Below, in pieces: positions 16,856 to 24,534 of a stretch of DNA of 47,906 bases. Both the position numbers and the translations under genes were made by a program. Source of the DNA: a virus. The stretch lies in the IMG/VR virus record IMGVR_UViG_3300033143_008746, positions 1-47,906 of that record. One strand, 5' to 3'. Position 1 is the first letter of the stretch, and each line of letters opens with the position of its first letter. The notes beneath the pieces were generated by a model. It was not told where the DNA came from. It saw only the letters and a program-made list of their open reading frames with translations, and searched no databases.

Positions 16856-17456
16856 CCTCCATCAGCCTCCGTAGAACCTCTGCACGGACCTCCTGCTCGT
16901 CCGTGTGCGCCGGCTCGGGCAGCTTACCACGTTCCGCGAGCCCAAGTATCGCCTGCATCGTCGCCTGTATGGTGCGCCGCGCCGTGACGGAGATGTCCTC
17001 CCCGGGAAGCGCTTCGCCCTCGGCGGGCGAATGGAAGATGGTGTTGAAGGTCTGCTGCAGGTTCCCGCTGAAGCCGTGCTTCGTGATCGCTGCCGGCGAC
17101 ATGAGCCGTTCGAGGAAGTCGACATCGTCGCGCTCGAAGTTGTGGAGCGTCTCGACGTGGCGCCGCAGCTCCTGCGGGTTTTCCCGCAGCGACGCAAGAT
17201 GATCCGGGTCCGTCATGTACTCAAGGCCCAGGTCAAGCGCCTTGTACAAGCGCATGAGCCTGTTCATCTTGTGGTTCCCAAGCACCCCCATGAACAACTG
17301 CGTGCGCTCCCGCTGGTTCGCACGATCCTGTACGTCGCGGCGGACCCTACGAGGAAGCGGCCGACCATCCACCAGCGCGGCAGTCAGGTCTTCCAGTGTG
17401 CGAAGCGACTGCGACACGGGGTGCGGTTGTCTCACGGGCGGCTCTGCAGCAGACAT
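16821..17456 (-). CDS. Hypothetical protein, possible terminase small subunit
   Basis: 211 residues, mainly helical. It has a basic N-terminal segment (RPLPRRVRRDVQDRANQRER), a central FERDDVDFLERLMSPAAITKHGF region and an acidic C-terminus (EDDDREVDAEAA). No clear HTH is seen. Its place directly before terL, with a 35-base overlap, is the usual place for the small subunit; that is the only reason for the suggestion. The ATG at 17456 has GGAG ten bases upstream. Confidence 0.55.
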   Translation of the reverse strand: MSAAEPPVRQPHPVSQSLRTLEDLTAALVDGRPLPRRVRRDVQDRANQRERTQLFMGVLGNHKMNRLMRLYKALDLGLEYMTDPDHLASLRENPQELRRHVETLHNFERDDVDFLERLMSPAAITKHGFSGNLQQTFNTIFHSPAEGEALPGEDISVTARRTIQATMQAILGLAERGKLPEPAHTDEQEVRAEVLRRLMEDDDREVDAEAA

Positions 17457-17803
17457 TCCAAGTCAACTCCCCTAAGTCGTTTCTCCATACGATAGTATAT
17501 CCGCCTGACGTCGTCTGTCACCATTCCATAGTGCCGCGCGATGTCATAAATCACACGAGCTTTTGATCCCTTCGTGGTGCGATAGAGCTGCAGGTAGATG
17601 CTCACGTTCCGCACCGAATCCTCGATCTCCTCCCGAGTCGGAACCTTGATCGTCATGCCGGCGAACAGCTCAAGGAACTTCGACAGCGCCTCTCGGCCGA
17701 ACACGTCGTACAGCTCGGGTAGGTGCGTATCGTCAGCCCGATCGACGAGCAACACCGTCACTATGTCGAGGTACCGCTTATGGTAAAGGCCGATGCTCTT
17801 CAT
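17432..17803 (-). CDS. Small HTH-like protein, 123 aa
   Basis: The C-terminal half carries a helix-turn-helix-like stretch (KARVIYDIARHYGMVTDDVR followed by RIYYRMEKRL) similar to sigma region 4 or phage late activators. The N-terminal part (YHKRYLDIVTVLLVDRADDTHLPELYDVFG) is alpha/beta. The ATG overlaps the stop of the sigma-like gene (ATGA), so the two are co-translated and may work together. It could alternatively be the DNA-binding small terminase subunit, since it lies two genes before terL. Confidence 0.55.
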   Translation of the reverse strand: MKSIGLYHKRYLDIVTVLLVDRADDTHLPELYDVFGREALSKFLELFAGMTIKVPTREEIEDSVRNVSIYLQLYRTTKGSKARVIYDIARHYGMVTDDVRRIYYRMEKRLRGVDLECLLQSRP

Positions 17804-18537
17804 TCCTCAGGCGCCTCGAACGCGAGTAGCATCTTGAGGTCGTCACCCTTCCCAAACACCTCAATCGTCCCCCGAAGCTTGTAGAGCATGGTGCGTAGGC
17901 GCAACGTCACGTGCTCGACGAAGAACCCGTCGAAAGGCACCCCCAAGCTGTGGATCGTCTGCGGGTCTGGCTCGTCGTCATCCCACAGACAACGCACCAC
18001 GTAACAGATTGCCTCAGGCCGATCCTGAAAACGGTCCCCTTCGACGACGAGCTTCATGAGGTGCCCCGGTAGCTCGTGAATGAACGCGATCGTTTCCGCG
18101 CTCGCAAGGCGGGTCGCCGTCGTCCCGCGCCATCCCTTCTCCCCGAGAAAGCTCGTCGCCGGCTTGAGGTACTTGTCCCTGAGCGTCGCGTAAACCGAAG
18201 TCTGGCATATGCGGATGACGTAACGGGCGTACCGGGAAGGATGACCGTCGGGGAGGCGACCACGAGAGGCAGCATCCCAGACGCTCACGAGAGCACGCTG
18301 CACCGCGTCTTCACGTTGCTCATGCGTCAGGTTCGGAAAGGTCAGCTGCAGCCACTTCACCACACCGCGACGGGCGTAACCGAGGTAGGTGTTCGGTCCT
18401 GCGAGCCCGGCGACGTAGAACCGGTAGAGGTGGTACGACACGTGGTTGCAATACGAGATACCCCGATCGTCGACCTCGACCGAGTCAAGCGCTACGTCGC
18501 CAAGGAAGGGACTCGTAGAGGGCGTGCTGGTCGTCAC
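17800..18537 (-). CDS. ECF-like sigma factor (putative)
   Basis: 245 residues. A region 2-like stretch is EQREDAVQRALVSVWDAASR followed by RYARYVIRICQTSVYATLRDKY, matching the E-D-x-x-Q and Arg-rich helices of ECF sigma factors. A region 4-like C-terminal part reads DPQTIHSLGVPFDGFFVEHV then TLRLRTMLYKLRG. The product would direct host RNA polymerase to phage promoters. The GTG at 18537 lies inside the upstream gene and lacks a good ribosome site, so the true start may be further in. It sits just upstream of the packaging genes. Similarity is by eye and divergent. Confidence 0.55.
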   Translation of the reverse strand: MTTSTPSTSPFLGDVALDSVEVDDRGISYCNHVSYHLYRFYVAGLAGPNTYLGYARRGVVKWLQLTFPNLTHEQREDAVQRALVSVWDAASRGRLPDGHPSRYARYVIRICQTSVYATLRDKYLKPATSFLGEKGWRGTTATRLASAETIAFIHELPGHLMKLVVEGDRFQDRPEAICYVVRCLWDDDEPDPQTIHSLGVPFDGFFVEHVTLRLRTMLYKLRGTIEVFGKGDDLKMLLAFEAPEE

Positions 18538-19243
18538 GAGTGATCCACATCTTCCCCGTGTCGGGATTGTCTCCGTACTCGCCGGCCCCGGGAGGAAGCC
18601 AGGAAGGCTCTACCATGATGCGCTTGAGCGCGTAGTCGACGTCGTCCTGAATGGCGCGAAGGCTCGCGTTCCTGAACTCAAGGTCGAGAAGCTCGTCATA
18701 CGTGCGCGGCCCGACGATGAGAGCGGCGTAGATGAACCACTCCATCGTGCCCTTGACGTACGTGTAGACCTCCGACGCATCCCAGTTGATGGTGCCCGTC
18801 TTCCATTCGAGCATGTCGAGCGGGTACTTCCCTCCCGACAATCCGCTCTCGCGCGCCCACTGCATCACGAAGGTCGCGCGGTCCTCCGTTGCCTTCGGGA
18901 GACGCCGGAACGGCAGGAGACCTCGGGCGCTCTTACGCTTCTTCTTAGGAGGCACAGGAGCAGACGATGGTGTTACAACCGCCTCCGTGCGCCGCATTGA
19001 GAGCAACGCCGCCTGAGCGAAACCCTCGCGAAACAACCCCTTCGAGTACATCGCCACACAGAGCGCAGCCACGACGACGCTGCTGTCGTCGTCAAGCGCC
19101 TTGAGCCCGTCGTAAAAGATGATCCCAGCGTCTGCCGAAATCGCGTGCTCCTGCACAGCCACAGCAAGCGCAGCACGCGCTACGTCTGGCATCGAGCCCA
19201 AACGGTAGACGGCCTTCGGGATTGTCAGGTCGGTAGCGTCCAT
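18485..19243 (-). CDS. Hypothetical protein, 252 aa
   Basis: Of two tandem ATGs the second, at 19243, has the better distance from GAGGAA and overlaps the upstream stop. The N-terminal 75 residues are hydrophobic and helical (ARAALAVAVQEHAISADAGI, SSVVVAALCVAMYSKGLF) without clear membrane segments. A basic linker PPKKKRKS precedes a C-terminal domain rich in Trp and Tyr (YTYVKGTMEWFIYAALIV). No family is recognised. Confidence 0.6.
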   Translation of the reverse strand: MDATDLTIPKAVYRLGSMPDVARAALAVAVQEHAISADAGIIFYDGLKALDDDSSVVVAALCVAMYSKGLFREGFAQAALLSMRRTEAVVTPSSAPVPPKKKRKSARGLLPFRRLPKATEDRATFVMQWARESGLSGGKYPLDMLEWKTGTINWDASEVYTYVKGTMEWFIYAALIVGPRTYDELLDLEFRNASLRAIQDDVDYALKRIMVEPSWLPPGAGEYGDNPDTGKMWITRDDQHALYESLPWRRSA

Positions 19244-19845
19244 CATTTCCTCGCCTTCGCCTTCGCCTTCGTCTTCGCCTTCCTCGCCTTCGCTGCCTTC
19301 TTCTGCGCGTTACGCCCCTTCGCATGCGCCTCGACCGCAACTGCATTGATCGGCAACGCGAAGGCGTCAAGCCATGTGCGCCCGCTCGGAAAGTCCGACA
19401 GGTCAACCGGCATGAGCGAGAACTCCTCAACACGCCAATAGCTCAACCGCCGGCCGCGATGCGCGGGATCAGGAACGACCTCGTGCGTCATGAGGTCGAT
19501 ACGGCAGTGAAGCGGCCACGGGATCTTCTCGATCTTTCGGCGGCGCTCCGTGCGACCCCCCTGCGTCGTCATCTGGATGAGCCATACCCCCGTCGCGCTA
19601 CCGTTCATGGTGCAGTGCCGAAACATCGCCCGAGGTCGCGCGAACGGCGCGAAGGACGCCGGTATGAGGCTCTGGAAGTCGATGGCGCCGAACAGATCGT
19701 GCGCGAAGGAAAAGGTCAGCCCTGCAGCCGCCCGCCGGTAGCGATGCACGTGCTCCAAACCGAGGAAGTAGAGCCACTTCTCACAGAACAGCTCAGCGGC
19801 CTTGTCCTTCTTTCCCCTCGACGCCTTCTTCTGTTTCTGCGCCAC
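19243..19845 (-). CDS. Hypothetical protein with possible nuclease-like core and Lys/Ala tail
   Basis: 200 residues. The pattern AAELFCEKWLYFLGLEHVHR, HDLFGAIDFQSLI and GVWLIQMTTQGGRTERRRKI resembles PD-(D/E)XK phage endonucleases, with Asp in the second block and Q-x-T where E-x-K is usual. The C-terminal 25 residues are almost only Lys and Ala (AKARKAKTKAKAKARK), suited to nucleic-acid contact. The GTG at 19845 lies inside the preceding short gene. The nuclease suggestion is weak. Confidence 0.5.
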   Translation of the reverse strand: MAQKQKKASRGKKDKAAELFCEKWLYFLGLEHVHRYRRAAAGLTFSFAHDLFGAIDFQSLIPASFAPFARPRAMFRHCTMNGSATGVWLIQMTTQGGRTERRRKIEKIPWPLHCRIDLMTHEVVPDPAHRGRRLSYWRVEEFSLMPVDLSDFPSGRTWLDAFALPINAVAVEAHAKGRNAQKKAAKARKAKTKAKAKARK

Positions 19846-20026
19846 TGACCGGTGTTCTCCCGTCTGAACGGTAGAGGTAGCGTTCGTGGACGATGAGAGT
19901 GCGTCCGTCCTGGTCCTCTACCTCAACGAGTCCTTCATCTGTCGTTCGTCGATACTTCACAGACCGGCGCTCTGTCCGGCACGACTCGATCATCCGAAAC
20001 CGCAGCTTCTCACCAGCTCGGAACAT
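19793..20026 (-). CDS. Hypothetical protein, 77 aa
   Basis: A small protein with a beta-rich core (KLRFRMIESCRTERRSVKYR, GLVEVEDQDGRTLIVHERYL) and an acidic tail, reminiscent of small SH3-like or KOW-like barrels. The ATG at 20026 is preferred (GGGG eight bases upstream); an ATG at 20047 is also possible. It overlaps both neighbours and follows the SbcC-like gene. No family is recognised. Confidence 0.5.
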   Translation of the reverse strand: MFRAGEKLRFRMIESCRTERRSVKYRRTTDEGLVEVEDQDGRTLIVHERYLYRSDGRTPVSGAETEEGVEGKEGQGR

Positions 20027-22100
20027 CGCGTAGCCCCGCCACGCCATCGCTCTTCTCGACAAACAGCACCGAGTCGAACCCCACCGCGTTCCTCACGGAG
20101 AGGTCGTGCGTCGTCACGTAGACGCACATACCGCTGTCCGCGCGCTTCCGCAGCATGTCCAGAAACTGCCGACTACCTGCCGGGCTCAGACCGTCCGTGA
20201 TCTCGTCGCACACGAGCAGGTTGCACGAGAGACCACTGAGAGACTGCAGGAGGTCAGCGAGCGCGAGGTACACCGCGAGGTCGATGCGCCGTTGCTCACC
20301 ACCGCTCGACATCTCGTACGACCCGCCGTCTGTGCGCAGAGCAGCACGGAGGCGCGAGCCCTTCCCGCGTTTCTCCTGATACAGCTCGACACCGATGGCG
20401 CCGCCTGACAACTCCTCCATGTACTCGGAGATGCGCGCATTCGTGTAGGTGATGAGCCCCGACACAGCAGACGCGCGCAGCTGCGGAACCGACGAGCGCC
20501 AGAACTCATAGTACCGCAGCCCATCCTCCGCGTCAGTGAGCGCCTTCTCAGCCGCGGGAACGGTACCATCCCTCAGCTCAGCTATAAGCGCGTCGTTCGC
20601 CTCCATCGTTGCCTTCAACGATGTGCGCTTCTCCTCATGGGCGCGAACCGACTCGCGAAGCTGGTCCTTCTTGAGCTGTAGCTGCGTGAGCTGCCCTTCC
20701 GACTGCGTCGTGATCGCGCGCAGCTGCGCGTCGAACTGAGCGTTGTCCTTCTCACGCTGGTTGACAGATGCTCGCACGAGGTCAAAGGCAATCTCGCGCT
20801 TGCGTTGCAGGTCGCGCACGATGGTCCGGTTCGCTTCAAGCTTGTGATCCGCATCCGCACAGCCGAGCTGCAGCTCTTCGACGATTTCGACAACGTCGCG
20901 ACGTGCGCTTTCAAAGCCCTGCTGGCGCCGGTCACAGCGCTTCGACTCTGTGATGTGCTCCAGCGAAGCGTCCTGCTTCTGTGTCGCGATGTCGGAGACG
21001 CACCTCTCTACATGATCCCCCGTAATGGGCTGCAGACACGTCGGGCACATACCCGATAGGTGACGCAGGCTGTCGACCTGCACGTCGAGCTTTCTCTGCG
21101 TCGTCTCGAACTGCGTCCACAACGCCTGCGTCTCTGCACTGAACTGCGCGATGGTCACGTCCATGCTCTGCAGCTTGTTGCGCGCCTTGTCAAAGCGCTC
21201 CCGCGCGGTCCTCCCCATCCCTGTCAACGCGTCGATGTCGTCAGACGCTACAGCGAGCGCAGCATCAGCATCCGCAAGCGTCTTATCGTATCTCGCGCGC
21301 GCCGCCTCACGCGTGCGCGCCGTGCTCTTCTGCTGCTTCTCAATGTCCGCGCTCGCGTTCTTCAGTCGCGCCTCTATGCGCTTGATCTCGATGTCGACGT
21401 TGCCGATGCTGCTCTCAACCGCAGCAATACTGCCTTCCATTCTAAGCTGTTCGATCGCGTCGGCTACTTGATGGCGCTGACCTTCAAGCGCACCGAGATG
21501 TGACCGCAGCGTCCCGACTGTCGTGCGCTTGTCGATGACTTCGCTCTCGCCGTCACGATAGCGCTGCCGTGCCCGCTCCTGCGCGAGGTCGTAAAGATCG
21601 ACCCCGGAGACGCGGCATAGCATCTCCTGCTTCTCTCGCTCGGGAAGAGCGAGGAAGCGATGCGGCATGCCCTGCCCTACCATCACAGCATGCCGCAACG
21701 CCGACTCACCCACCGGCAAGAGCCGGTCTATCAGCTGTTGCGTCTCCTTCGTCGTGTGCGGAGTCACGTTCGTGCCATCCGTCTCGACCTCGACGCAGTT
21801 CCCCTTCTGCCCGTGCCCCCGGTAGCGCGTGATGACGACCGGGCCTGAGCCGTTCTCGATCTCGATGCTCACGCTGCAGTCCGAACCGGCGGCCCTGTTG
21901 ATAACGTCGTCCGCGAGCCCACGCGTCGTGCCGAACATCGCCCACATGATAGCGTCGAAGATGGCCGACTTGCCCACCCCGTTCGCGTCGCCATTCATGT
22001 CGAGGTTCCGGCCAGTGACGAGGTGCAACCCCGGCGCAAAGTCGATGTTGACCTCCCCGAGGCTGAGGAAGTTGCGGATGTTCACGCGCGTGAAGTTCAT
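20010..22100 (-). CDS. SbcC/gp46-like recombination ATPase (Rad50 family)
   Basis: 696 residues, the ATPase partner of the Mre11-like nuclease at 23530-24534. Walker A is GDANGVGKS (about 37-45). Two long coiled-coil arms flank a zinc hook CPTC at 352-355. The ABC signature is SSGGEQRR at 598-605 and Walker B is LLVCDE at about 628-633. The size is close to T4 gp46. The complex processes DNA ends for recombination-dependent replication. The ATG at 22100 overlaps the upstream stop (ATGA), with AAGGAA eight bases before. Confidence 0.93.
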   Translation of the reverse strand: MNFTRVNIRNFLSLGEVNIDFAPGLHLVTGRNLDMNGDANGVGKSAIFDAIMWAMFGTTRGLADDVINRAAGSDCSVSIEIENGSGPVVITRYRGHGQKGNCVEVETDGTNVTPHTTKETQQLIDRLLPVGESALRHAVMVGQGMPHRFLALPEREKQEMLCRVSGVDLYDLAQERARQRYRDGESEVIDKRTTVGTLRSHLGALEGQRHQVADAIEQLRMEGSIAAVESSIGNVDIEIKRIEARLKNASADIEKQQKSTARTREAARARYDKTLADADAALAVASDDIDALTGMGRTARERFDKARNKLQSMDVTIAQFSAETQALWTQFETTQRKLDVQVDSLRHLSGMCPTCLQPITGDHVERCVSDIATQKQDASLEHITESKRCDRRQQGFESARRDVVEIVEELQLGCADADHKLEANRTIVRDLQRKREIAFDLVRASVNQREKDNAQFDAQLRAITTQSEGQLTQLQLKKDQLRESVRAHEEKRTSLKATMEANDALIAELRDGTVPAAEKALTDAEDGLRYYEFWRSSVPQLRASAVSGLITYTNARISEYMEELSGGAIGVELYQEKRGKGSRLRAALRTDGGSYEMSSGGEQRRIDLAVYLALADLLQSLSGLSCNLLVCDEITDGLSPAGSRQFLDMLRKRADSGMCVYVTTHDLSVRNAVGFDSVLFVEKSDGVAGLRDVPSW

Positions 22101-22693
22101 TCGACGATTTCCTTGCTCCAGAGCCAGCGACCGCGCAGCTCCATCTCCCAAAGGTGGCGCGCTTTGGCTTCAAGCTCCGGTAGCGTGCCGACGTTCTCGA
22201 TGTCGTAGTCCCAAGCGTAGCTCACGAGGTGCTTGTCCGACTTGTGTGCTATCTGGTTCGGACGCCTCACGCGGAGGAGCACACCACCACCCGCACGCAC
22301 AGAGCCCGCCTCGTTCGGGAACCGCACATCCGGAATGATGAGCAGCTCAGCCTCGTACTGCGCCGCGATGGCGTAGACGCCGTCCACCCACGTCAACGGG
22401 TAGATTTCGCGGACCTTGTTCCCGAGCGCTATCCAGAGGTCGACCGGCGAGAGACCGATGATCGGTAGCGCCTTCGCGCGCACCTCCTCAAACAGCCCGC
22501 CGCGTTCGTACACCTCCCCGCGCTGCAGCCCGTAATGCTGGAAGACCGTGTGAGCCGTCTCCTTCAGGAGCCACGCGAGCGAGATGACCTGCGTCTTGAT
22601 CCCGTCCTGCTGCGCACACAACGCAAGCTCGCGAGCAACGCTGTCCTTCCCGACGCGGCTGCTGTGGCCGATGCCTATCAGCTTCAGGCTCAT
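22097..22693 (-). CDS. Deoxynucleoside monophosphate kinase
   Basis: 198 residues. The P-loop is IGIGHSSRVGKDSVARELA (residues 5-23). The segment LLIIPDVRFPNEAGSV in the middle is typical of phage dNMP kinases such as T4 gp1. The enzyme would phosphorylate dNMPs towards the triphosphate pool, with the class II reductase as the other visible supply gene. The ATG at 22693 overlaps the previous stop, and GAGGG lies six bases upstream. Confidence 0.85.
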   Translation of the reverse strand: MSLKLIGIGHSSRVGKDSVARELALCAQQDGIKTQVISLAWLLKETAHTVFQHYGLQRGEVYERGGLFEEVRAKALPIIGLSPVDLWIALGNKVREIYPLTWVDGVYAIAAQYEAELLIIPDVRFPNEAGSVRAGGGVLLRVRRPNQIAHKSDKHLVSYAWDYDIENVGTLPELEAKARHLWEMELRGRWLWSKEIVE

Positions 22694-22923
22694 AGCAGAC
22701 CCTCGTACTTGTCCCGCATGTTGACGACCGCCTCGCGCTGCGCAGGCGTGAACGGGATGCATCTGTCGAGGTTGGAGTCGATAAAGTCCGCCTCCCAGTC
22801 CGTCACGTCGAGGTTCGCTCCGTCAAGCTCCTGAATGAACTCAAGGCGCTCCACGTCGTAACGGTCCATATCGCGGTGCTTCGTAGGTGTGCCCTGCGTC
22901 CCGAGCGCGTTGATATCGACCAC
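22690..22923 (-). CDS. Small protein sharing the SSB N-terminal peptide, 77 aa
   Basis: It starts at the GTG at 22923 with GGAGGGG five bases upstream. The first nine residues, VVDINALGTQ without the last, match the start of the SSB-like protein at 31698 (VVDINALGVQ). The remainder has a WEADFIDSNLDR then FTPAQREAVVNMRDKYEG pattern that is seen in small phage proteins of unknown role. It lies between a membrane protein gene and the dNMP kinase. The shared start suggests it binds the same partner as the SSB N-terminus or caps its filament; this is inference. Confidence 0.65.
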   Translation of the reverse strand: MVDINALGTQGTPTKHRDMDRYDVERLEFIQELDGANLDVTDWEADFIDSNLDRCIPFTPAQREAVVNMRDKYEGLL

Positions 22924-22925
22924 GC

Positions 22926-23213
22926 CTACCCCTCCACCCTGAAGCCCTCGGGCGGCTCGTACAGCGGCACCCGCGGCAGCTCCTCTTCCTTGTACTCCAA
23001 GTCTATGAAGTAGACTTCGGCACAAGGCTCATCCAGCGTAATCGTCATCGGCTGCACCTCGCATAGCTCCTTAGCCGACAGCATCGGGAGCGAAAGCCGA
23101 AGCTGAAATACGGACGGGAACCGGAAGTAGCGACGCGGGAACGTGACCGGCCACAACACCGCCCCGAAGATGAGCAGCGACGCGATCAGACAGATGCCGG
23201 AGAGAAGAGTCAT
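22926..23213 (-). CDS. Small membrane protein, 95 aa
   Basis: A single hydrophobic segment covers residues 2-24 (TLLSGICLIASLLIFGAVLW), followed by basic residues FPRRYFRF and a soluble acidic C-terminal domain. This suggests an N-terminal membrane anchor; orientation is not certain. The gene overlaps its neighbour by four bases. No family is recognised. Its place among nucleotide and recombination genes gives no clear role. Confidence 0.65.
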   Translation of the reverse strand: MTLLSGICLIASLLIFGAVLWPVTFPRRYFRFPSVFQLRLSLPMLSAKELCEVQPMTITLDEPCAEVYFIDLEYKEEELPRVPLYEPPEGFRVEG

Positions 23214-23533
23214 CTTGAGACCGTAATAACCTTGCGCTTGTCGTTGTACTCACCGATGTCGAGAAGGCGACAGACCAGCTCGGCTTCCTTGAACACGAGC
23301 GTCTTGTCACGCTGCGCCCCGCGAAGGCGCACGATACACTTGCCCGGGATCAGCCCTTTTCCCTGCCGACGCTGCCGCCATTTGAACACCTTGACGGAGA
23401 ACGTAACGAAACGCGAAGCGTCCGACGGCGAGCTTGAGGAAGTCTGAATCTGCCGACCGTGCGCACACATACCGTCGTAGTCGTGGTAACCGTCCTTCGG
23501 TTTGAACTTCTTCCGTAACCCGCATACCTTCAT
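23210..23533 (-). CDS. Hypothetical basic protein, 107 aa
   Basis: The ATG at 23533 overlaps the SbcD stop (ATGA). The product is basic, with Cys at positions 4, about 23 and near the C-terminus, and a beta-rich centre (RFVTFSVKVFKWRQRRQGKG then CIVRLRGAQRDKTLVF). It may bind nucleic acid, but no known motif is complete. It lies directly after the Mre11-like gene. Confidence 0.55.
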   Translation of the reverse strand: MKVCGLRKKFKPKDGYHDYDGMCAHGRQIQTSSSSPSDASRFVTFSVKVFKWRQRRQGKGLIPGKCIVRLRGAQRDKTLVFKEAELVCRLLDIGEYNDKRKVITVSR

Positions 23534-24534
23534 AGCCCGAATACCTCCTGCCCAACCTTGCACAAGCGGCTCAAGTCGAACCCCTGCACATCCTTCACAG
23601 CCTCGTCAATCGCCTCCTGAGCGCTCGACGTTAGCTTGATGTCCATCTCCTCAAGCCGTCGCGCGACGACCGTGTCTGACGGGCTCACGCGGCACCACAT
23701 GAGCTTCTCGCGGTACTCCTCGACCACGGGTATGAGGTGCCTCGGGCACGTTATCCGCACCTTCGTCTCCGGGTGCAGCTTCTCCAGCCGCGTGCGCAGC
23801 TCGTTCTCGCTGTCGGTCTCGATCCGCGCGAGCTGGAACGTGTGTGCGTTAGGGATCTGCGCGAGCTGCCCGTCTTCCCACAAGGCAAAACCACGCGCGA
23901 TGTTCGACCGAGCGTCAGAGAAGTTCATGAAGAGCGGAGACCCGACGCAGTAGAGCGGCGGGCGGTACTGCGGGGTGTGGTAGTGCCCGTTCAGGATCGT
24001 GACACCCGGATGGACCTCCGCCCACTCCTCGACCGTGATGCCAGCCTCTGAAGAACATGTCGGCGTCAACCGCGGGCCGACCCACTCAATGTGCCCGACG
24101 GCGAGGTCGAGAGAGCCGAGAGTCGGGAGCGCCTTGCGCACCTCGTCGGCGTCCTTCTCGTAGGGTAGCACCCCAAGGCGCAGCGTCCCGATCACCACCC
24201 GTTGCGGACGCAGAACCACGCGCGTCCGCGTCGTCTCGAACACGGAGATCGCAGACAGGTCAGGCCCGCCGACGTCATGGTTCCCGAGCAGCACGATGTG
24301 CTTCGCGTCCGGCTTCATGACCGATTCGATACGCCGCATCAGCTCGTGCGCGAAGACCAGCTCGCGAGCGCCGATGATCCCGAACGTGTTGAAGGTGTCC
24401 CCAAGGTTGACGATGACGTCGGGACGCCGGTCGCGTATCTCTCCGATGAGCGCGTCGACCGTCTTCTGCAGGTATTCCATGTAGTCGGCGTGCTGGAAGT
24501 TGATGTGCAGGTCGCCGTACGCAAGAAGCTTCAT
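23530..24534 (-). CDS. SbcD/gp47-like nuclease (Mre11 family)
   Basis: 334 residues. The metallophosphoesterase motifs are in order: YGDLHINF (Asp 8, His 10), NLGDTFN (Asp 46), LLGNHD (85-87), GHIE near 157 and NGHYH near 195. It pairs with the SbcC-like ATPase at 20010 to trim DNA ends; four small genes separate the two. The ATG at 24534 overlaps the exonuclease stop. A bipartite promoter-like element inside the upstream gene (24678-24706) lies about 145 bases before this start and may serve it. Confidence 0.93.
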   Translation of the reverse strand: MKLLAYGDLHINFQHADYMEYLQKTVDALIGEIRDRRPDVIVNLGDTFNTFGIIGARELVFAHELMRRIESVMKPDAKHIVLLGNHDVGGPDLSAISVFETTRTRVVLRPQRVVIGTLRLGVLPYEKDADEVRKALPTLGSLDLAVGHIEWVGPRLTPTCSSEAGITVEEWAEVHPGVTILNGHYHTPQYRPPLYCVGSPLFMNFSDARSNIARGFALWEDGQLAQIPNAHTFQLARIETDSENELRTRLEKLHPETKVRITCPRHLIPVVEEYREKLMWCRVSPSDTVVARRLEEMDIKLTSSAQEAIDEAVKDVQGFDLSRLCKVGQEVFGL

